This document shows positions 57,977-64,000 of a stretch of DNA of 64,000 bases, one piece after another (position 1 is the stretch's first letter; every line of letters starts with the position of its first letter). The stretch comes from Salvia splendens (Eukaryota; Streptophyta; Magnoliopsida; Lamiales; Lamiaceae). The stretch is from assembly GCF_004379255.2 (NCBI RefSeq), contig NC_056035.1, positions 28,535,208 to 28,599,207 of the forward strand, in the 5' to 3' direction. Made by a program: the position numbers and the translations under genes. The notes under the pieces were generated by a model. The model was not told the DNA's origin. It made no database searches and was given only the letters and a program-made list of their open reading frames with translations.

Positions 57977-59140
57977 CAGTAAAAGTCAAAACTGGTCCTG
58001 AACATATGCCCATTTTACGATTTTGGTCCTAAATTTATCTTTTGAATTTTTGAATCCTGAACATTTCAAATTGGATCACAATTGGTCCTGGACTAACTGT
58101 TCCGTTAGTTTTTAACGGTCAACGGATTTAATCCCGATTTTGACCAAATTAGATGATTAATTATAATTTTTTACTCCCTAATTATTTTAATAAATATTCA
58201 TTTAAAATATGAAATAAATAATATTTATTCTTTGCAGTATGCGACAGAATTCTTTGCGAAACTCGACTCGCAATTCTCGCCCTTCCAATTCCATTATTCT
58301 TTGCCACCTTCATCAACTACTCTCGCCGACTCCGACGCCGCTGTGTGCCTCTGATACCCCACCAATCTCGTCGATTCTGCCGAATTAGGCTCCCAGCTTG
58401 AAGAACACGTCCACTGCTGCTGGCTCCCGGCTATTGCTGCCGAAGGATTCCTGCTCTTCCAAGTCTTCGTCGTCTCCGGTGCCCGTCCTAACCCGTCACA
58501 TATTTGTGGAAGCTAGGCTGCATTAGGTCATCGCTCCCTACGATCTCCGATTCCAAAATTGGATCCTGCTTCGCCTTCCCCGCCTTGAGTTGCTCCGTCG
58601 TCGACAGATTCGATGTCGTGCTGAAGTTGAGATCGGCGACGGCTTCCAGGATGGAACACGCTTTGGTCACGCCCGGCGGCAGAGGAAACGACGCCGGTGG
58701 AACGTTGTTTTGGTGGAAATTGTGAACGACGCTCGCCATTTTTCTTGCCAATTGGCGCTCTCCGACTGCAATAGTTCGGCGAGCAGACCGGCGAGCGCCA
58801 AAAATCGGCGAGCCGGTGCGCTCGCCGCTATTGGAGATGCTCTAAGAGACTACCATGATATTTTTTAATGAGCAATTCTATTTTATTTTATTTTTTCATA
58901 TTTTAAATGAATATTAACAAAATAATTAAGGAAATAATTAAGGAATAAAAAATTATAGTAATTAATAGTCTAATTTGGTCAAAATTGGGATTTAACCCGT
59001 TGACCGTTAAAAACTAACGGAATAGTTAGTCCAGGACCAATTGTGAAGTGAATGTTCAGGATGCAAAAATTTAAAAGATAAAGTTTAGGACCAAAATCGT
59101 AAAATGGGCATATGTTCAGGACCAGTTTTGGCCTTTACTC
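57977..59140. mobile_element. Mutator-like element with ~250-bp TIRs and acquired sequence (Pack-MULE-like)
   Basis: Perfect 9-bp duplication TAAAATATA at 57968-57976 and 59141-59149. Inverted termini of ~250 bp, ~57977-58235 and ~58880-59140, share CATATGCCCATTTTACGATT and TTAGTTTTTAACGGTCAACG with few changes. The core (58240-58870) is GC-rich and coding-like, unlike the TIRs. No transposase is seen. Long TIRs with a 9-bp duplication define Mutator-like elements; a gene-like core makes it Pack-MULE-like. Confidence 0.82.
58488..58751 (-). pseudogene. coding-like sequence inside the Mutator-like element
   Basis: An 87-codon minus-strand frame, the core reading PPGVTKACSILEAVADLNFS, then DPILESEIVGSDDLMQPSFH, with a KYVTG end. 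It reads like a real plant protein rather than a chance frame, and may be an acquired exon. I do not recognise the family. The plus strand is also open because of GC content, which lowers confidence. Confidence 0.35.
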
Positions 59141-59149
59141 TAAAATATA

Positions 59150-60214
59150 TATATCATTGAGAAAAAGAGCTACAACACAAAAAAAACATCAAAAAAATAC
59201 TTTACCAGAGGCAGAGTTCTCTTGTTTAAAGATCGGGACCAACCTTTTAGTCTATTTAAGGAGTCGTGTGAGCTGGGATTTTGAGCTCTTGTCCTCTGCC
59301 GAGGTGAACAACTTGATGGTGTGGAACAGTTCACTCCAGATTTCAACAAAATCTTCCACCATTTTCATGCGATTCTTCAAACGATTCTGCAATTCCTTCC
59401 ATGAATGTGAAGAAATTCTGATTATTGGTTGATCTTGATTTGGAGCAGATTACTTCACGAATTCCATATGTAATTGTGTGAGCGTATTGTTAATTTAAAT
59501 CCATGAGTTTCGTGAATTTCATTATGAAAGTCGTGATGTGTAATTGAACTCCATGAGTTTTGATATGTAATTGAACTCAGTGAATTTGATTAGTAATTGA
59601 ACTCCCCGATTTGTAGCAGTTTACTTCGTATTTTTCTCTTTGATTTCTATGAATCTCTTCTTGCTTCTTCCTTTTTTGCTGTTGATTTCATAAATTTCGT
59701 TGTTAATTTCGTTGTTGGTTTCAATTTTAGTTCGCAAATTGTTTGCAGTGTTATTCATTGATTATTGCAGTGTTATCATTACCATATTGCAGTTTACATA
59801 TTATTTTAATAATTTTTGTTCCTGATGTAGTTTAATGAAACGCTTGTAGACCACTCTATTTGTTTCACTCTATTAATTTAATAATTTCACACCACAGTAG
59901 GATTGATTACTAATTTTATACTATTGTTCTCAGGTTGCATTCCATTTCCGTAATTAGTGTTTGTTGACGATAACAATTTTGTTTGTGTCGAGATTGCAGT
60001 ACACCTCTATATGAGTTGCAGTGCACCCAATAACTAATTTTTGTATAACTTTGTGACGTATTCCTTAGCTAGATTTAATCTTAAGCATGCAAATATTTTA
60101 TAAGTAAAAGACATCAAAACAGTTATGGAAAAAAAAATCAATTCAAATTACGTCACCAACATTGTCTATACCAAAACAAAACCACTATGTTTGTCTAATT
60201 AGTGAAGGAGTTAT
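59150..60214. other. intergenic, no gene seen
   Basis: T-rich sequence with repeated TAATTGAACTC and GTGAATTTC motifs around 59460-59620. The 106-codon frame across 59112-59432 starts inside the transposon TIR and is not supported. Confidence 0.5.
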
Positions 60215-62325
60215 CAAACTATATTCAAAATACACACTACACAAAATACACAATTTTCACACAAACACGGACATCCCAAACAATGCATACTTTATGCACA
60301 AAGTACACACAATCCACATACTCCAAGCTTCGTACATTGTAAAAATACAAATTACTCAAAATACATACATTGCATAAAATAGACACACTATACACTTCCC
60401 TGGTCAAAATACAAACATTAATAATAAAATACACACATTAAACATGAAAAACACACATCACAAAAGTACATACATTGCATAAATACATAAACTATACCAA
60501 ATATAAATAAACACTATACACATCCCCGATCCAAACACACATTATAAATAAATTACATACATTAAACAAAAAATACACATAGACGCACTTCACACACATA
60601 AACACACACTATACACATCTACAGTCAAAAAACACACTAATAATAAAATACATAGATTAAACACAAAATATACAATTCACACACAGACACACTCCATAGC
60701 ATACATTGAACACAATACATTTAATAAAAATACATACATTGCATAATATACTTAAACTATACCAAATATAAATAAACACTATACACATCCTTGATCCAAA
60801 TACACACATTATAAATATATTACATACATTAAACACAAAATACACATAGACACACTAATAATAAAATACACAAATTAAACACACAATCCACATACTCCAA
60901 ACTTCGTACATTACAAAAATACAAATTACTTAAAATACATACATTGCATAAAATAGACACACTATACATCTCTGGTCAAAATACAAACATTAATAATAAA
61001 ATACACACATTAAACACGAAAAACACACATCACAAAAATACATACATTGCATAAATACATAAACTATACCAAATATAAATAAACACTATACACATCCACG
61101 ATCCAAACACACATTATAAAGAAATTACATACATTAAACACAAAATACACATAGACACACTTCACACACATAAACACACACTAAACACATCTCCAGTCAA
61201 AAATACACATAATAATATTAAAATACATAGATTAAACATAAAATACACAATTCACATACAGACACTCCATAACATACATTGAACACACTACACTTAATAA
61301 AAATACATACATTGCATAATATACATAAACTATACCAAGTATAAATAAACACTATACACATCCTTGATCCAAATACACACATTATAAATATATTACATAC
61401 ATTAAACACAAAATACACAAACACACTAATAATAAAATACACAAATTAAACACACAATCCACATACTCCAAACTTCGTACATTGCAAAAATACAAATTAC
61501 TCAAAATACATACATTGCATAAAATAGACACACTATACACATCCCCGGTCAAAATACAAACATTAATAATAAAATACACACATTAAACACGAAAAACACA
61601 CATCACAAAAATACATACATTGCATAAATACATAGACTATACCAAATATAAATAAACACTATACACATCCCCGATCCAAACACACATTATAAAGAAATTA
61701 CATACATTAAACACAAAATACACATAGACACACTTCACACACATAAACACACACTAAACACATCTCCAGTCAAAAATACACACACTAATATTAAAATACG
61801 TAGATTAAACACAAAATACACAATTCACACACAGACACACTCCATAGCATACATTGAACACAATACATTTAATAAAAATACTTACATTACATAATATACA
61901 TAAACTATACCAAATATAAATAAACACTATACACATCCTTGATCCAAATACACACATTATAAATATATTACATACATTAAACACAAAATACACATAGACA
62001 CACTAATAATAAAATACACAAATTAAACACACAATCCACATACTCCAAACTTCGTACATTGCAAAAATACAAATTACTCAAAATACATACATTGCATAAA
62101 ATAGACACACTATACACATCCCTGGTCAAAATACAAACATTAATAATAAAATACACACATTAAACACGAAAAACACACATCACAAAAATACATACATTGC
62201 ATAAATACATAGACTATACCAAATATAAATAAACACTATACACATCCCCGATCCAAACACATTATAAATAAATTACATACATTAAACACAAAATACACAT
62301 TTCACACACAGACACACTCCATAGC
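60215..62325. repeat. 574-bp satellite, second array
   Basis: Same monomer as 25927-32290, anchor spacing about 571-577 (60399, ~60970, ~61544, 62121). It starts at the same point of the repeat as the first array (CAAACTATATTCAAAATACA at 60215 and 25927) with few differences over the first several hundred bases, except that the variant 837-bp unit is absent. Interrupted on the right by an LTR. Confidence 0.9.
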
Positions 62326-64000
62326 TGTCACGCCCGCATTTTCTAAGGATAGAAAACACGGTTGATCGCGACTAGGGGAGGATTAAAGAAGCGGGGAAGA
62401 AAGGGGAAAACAACACAACTCGACCATAGCTCGAAACAACTGGGAATAGCTCGAATAAAATCAGAGTATCTCAACAATCAACAACTCCAAACGAAAATAT
62501 CTCAACGATACACGAACTCAAAAGAAGAACAACTACTTAGCGGAAGCATTTGAGAGAATGAATATGCCACGTGTGAAGACATGACACATTCTAAACACTT
62601 AAATTTCTTCAACAGTCTTGCTCAACACCCACCGCACCCGTCACGCTCAACCTGCACATTTTTAAAAAAGAAATACAGGGCTGAGTACTTGATGCACTCA
62701 GTGGACTGATGCCGAAAACATTTTATAAAAAGTATTTATCATGCCACCATTGAGTGACCTCAGGTTTAACTTTGAAAATGCCCGAGACACTAAAATCATT
62801 TCCAATGTAAAATTCGACTGATCAGTCATTTTCCCATAGATGTCTACCATATCTGATCCATTGATGACAAAGAATGTGGCCACATTCCAAGTCACTAGAC
62901 CGGCCGACCCAAAAGACGGCTCACGATCTCCATAGGTGTACACTAGCCTGAATAGGGACTCACTCCCTAGACAGACCCGAATTCGATTATCCATTGATGG
63001 CAAAAGCCACATCAGATAGGTTCCATAGAATAAAACAAAACACGGCATGACAAATATTCATATCATTTTCACATAAAAATATACTTTGGGCATTGCCCTT
63101 ATTTAAAAAGAAAGCCCACCTCGTTCGCTTAAGTCCTTAATTCGAAATTATTTCCCTTCCCTTGATATCACGTCTCGCTTGCAAGGAATCACCTTTAGCA
63201 TTTAAATAGCACATAAATCAACACAATGAATCAAGTAAATAAATAAGATGCATGCACCCTAATTAAAAATTATCTATCTCGTTTCTCGGTTTTCGATTAT
63301 TCGGTGGCCGCCCAAAGTTCCTCCGTTGGCTCCTCGTATTTCCACCACGATGTCGGAATAAATTCCCAAAAATTGTACAAGCGCATAACTAAATTATCAC
63401 AACTATTTCCCTTCGCAATTATATTTATTTCGTACTTTGAATTATTCTGAGACTTAAATAAATAATTCCCCATAATTAAATTATCGGCCCAAGGATTTAA
63501 TTAATTTGATCCAAGTTAATTATTATCTAAGCCCTCATTATTTCTCCCATTTATTTAGTAGGGCCTAAAAGGATTAGTCCAAAGATTGAATTAAAAGCTC
63601 ATGTCTTAATTATTTTCTCCACCTTATACCTTCAATTACAAACTAAAGCCCAAAGATTTAAATGGATCTCATAGATTTAATACATCCTCCCATTTAATTT
63701 ATGAGGCCCAAATCTAAAACAAAAGCCCAATTTTATTAAATCAAGGCCCAAAGCAAAATGGCCCAAAATAAAAAAAAAGAAACATCTCCCCCCATCAACC
63801 CGTCGGCCACTCTCTTCTCTCTCCCTCTCCACTGCCTATCTACCTCTCTCCCCTAACTCTCTCTATTTCTCTCTCCCGTCGAAGAAAACAGAGCTCTCAA
63901 CCTCCAAAATTTTCCGCCGTTCCTCCAACTCATCTCACGTCGCCGGCCGGAAGAGCTGCTGCTGTCGCGCCGCTGCTCCGTCGCACGCCGTCACTGCCGG
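62326..64000 (-). mobile_element. LTR of chromovirus-type element, runs off the window
   Basis: Starts TGTCACGCCCGCATTTTC next to satellite (left flank ATAGC). The first ~800 bases follow the solo LTR at 3431 closely. From ~63170 it follows the solo LTR at 7017 (CGGTGGCCGCCCAA, TTGGCTCCTCGTATTTCC). Whether it is solo or part of a full element cannot be seen. Confidence 0.8.
62651..62701 (-). other. paired stem-loop of the LTR (copy 6)
   Basis: CCTGCA (62651-62656) faces TACAGG (62674-62679), with one weakened pair; CTGAGT (62681-62686) pairs with ACTCAG (62696-62701). Confidence 0.55.

Noticed and set aside
59112..59432. 106-codon frame
   Set aside because: Starts inside the inverted terminus of the Mutator-like element and continues into non-coding flank.

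Overview
The window is plant nuclear DNA, repeat-rich and gene-poor. The evidence is Stowaway-type MITEs with TA target duplications, a Tekay-type chromovirus with a chromodomain, an old caulimovirid insertion, long AT-rich satellites, and exon-intron fragments of plant genes (MOR1-like TOG protein, MKK4/5-like kinase). A dicot is likely; nothing seen fixes the family or species.

Layout. 1-430: 3' end of an unrecognised gene. 431-16169: small DNA transposons (three clear Stowaways, one degenerate and one nested pair, a long-TIR MITE, two GGCGAAGC/GGCGGAT-ended elements), two solo LTRs with perfect 5-bp duplications (3431-5417 and 7017-9973), and a non-autonomous LTR element (11759-14729) with an internal tandem array. 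16170-21397: ~100-bp-monomer satellite in a ~1.74-kb higher-order repeat, ending directly on a truncated endogenous pararetrovirus (21403-22963). 22965-25376: gene scraps and a 44-bp satellite that begins inside a Stowaway end. 25927-32290: a ~574-bp satellite with a 2.56-kb higher-order repeat, interrupted by a young, nearly complete chromovirus (32291-43207) whose 3' end runs into a 100-N gap (43208-43307).

43308-56200, minus strand, is the only gene-like region: a chimera of exons from two unrelated genes, a MOR1/XMAP215 TOG protein and a homologue of the plant-specific Arabidopsis pair AT4G24610/AT5G65440. The second set of exons, with one MOR1 exon attached, is tandemly repeated at ~2.85 kb. 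Splice sites are mostly good but there are stops and frameshifts; many copy-to-copy differences are one-base homopolymer indels, so some breaks may be sequence error. 56200-64000: a 5'-truncated LTR, a Mutator-like element with a 9-bp duplication carrying coding-like DNA (57977-59140), a second array of the 574-bp satellite (60215-62325) and another LTR running off the window.

No working host gene can be claimed with confidence. The best candidate for something undescribed is a paired stem-loop kept in all six chromovirus-type LTRs here despite strong divergence around it; next are the interleaved MOR1/AT5G65440-like tandem locus and the pararetrovirus-satellite junction.
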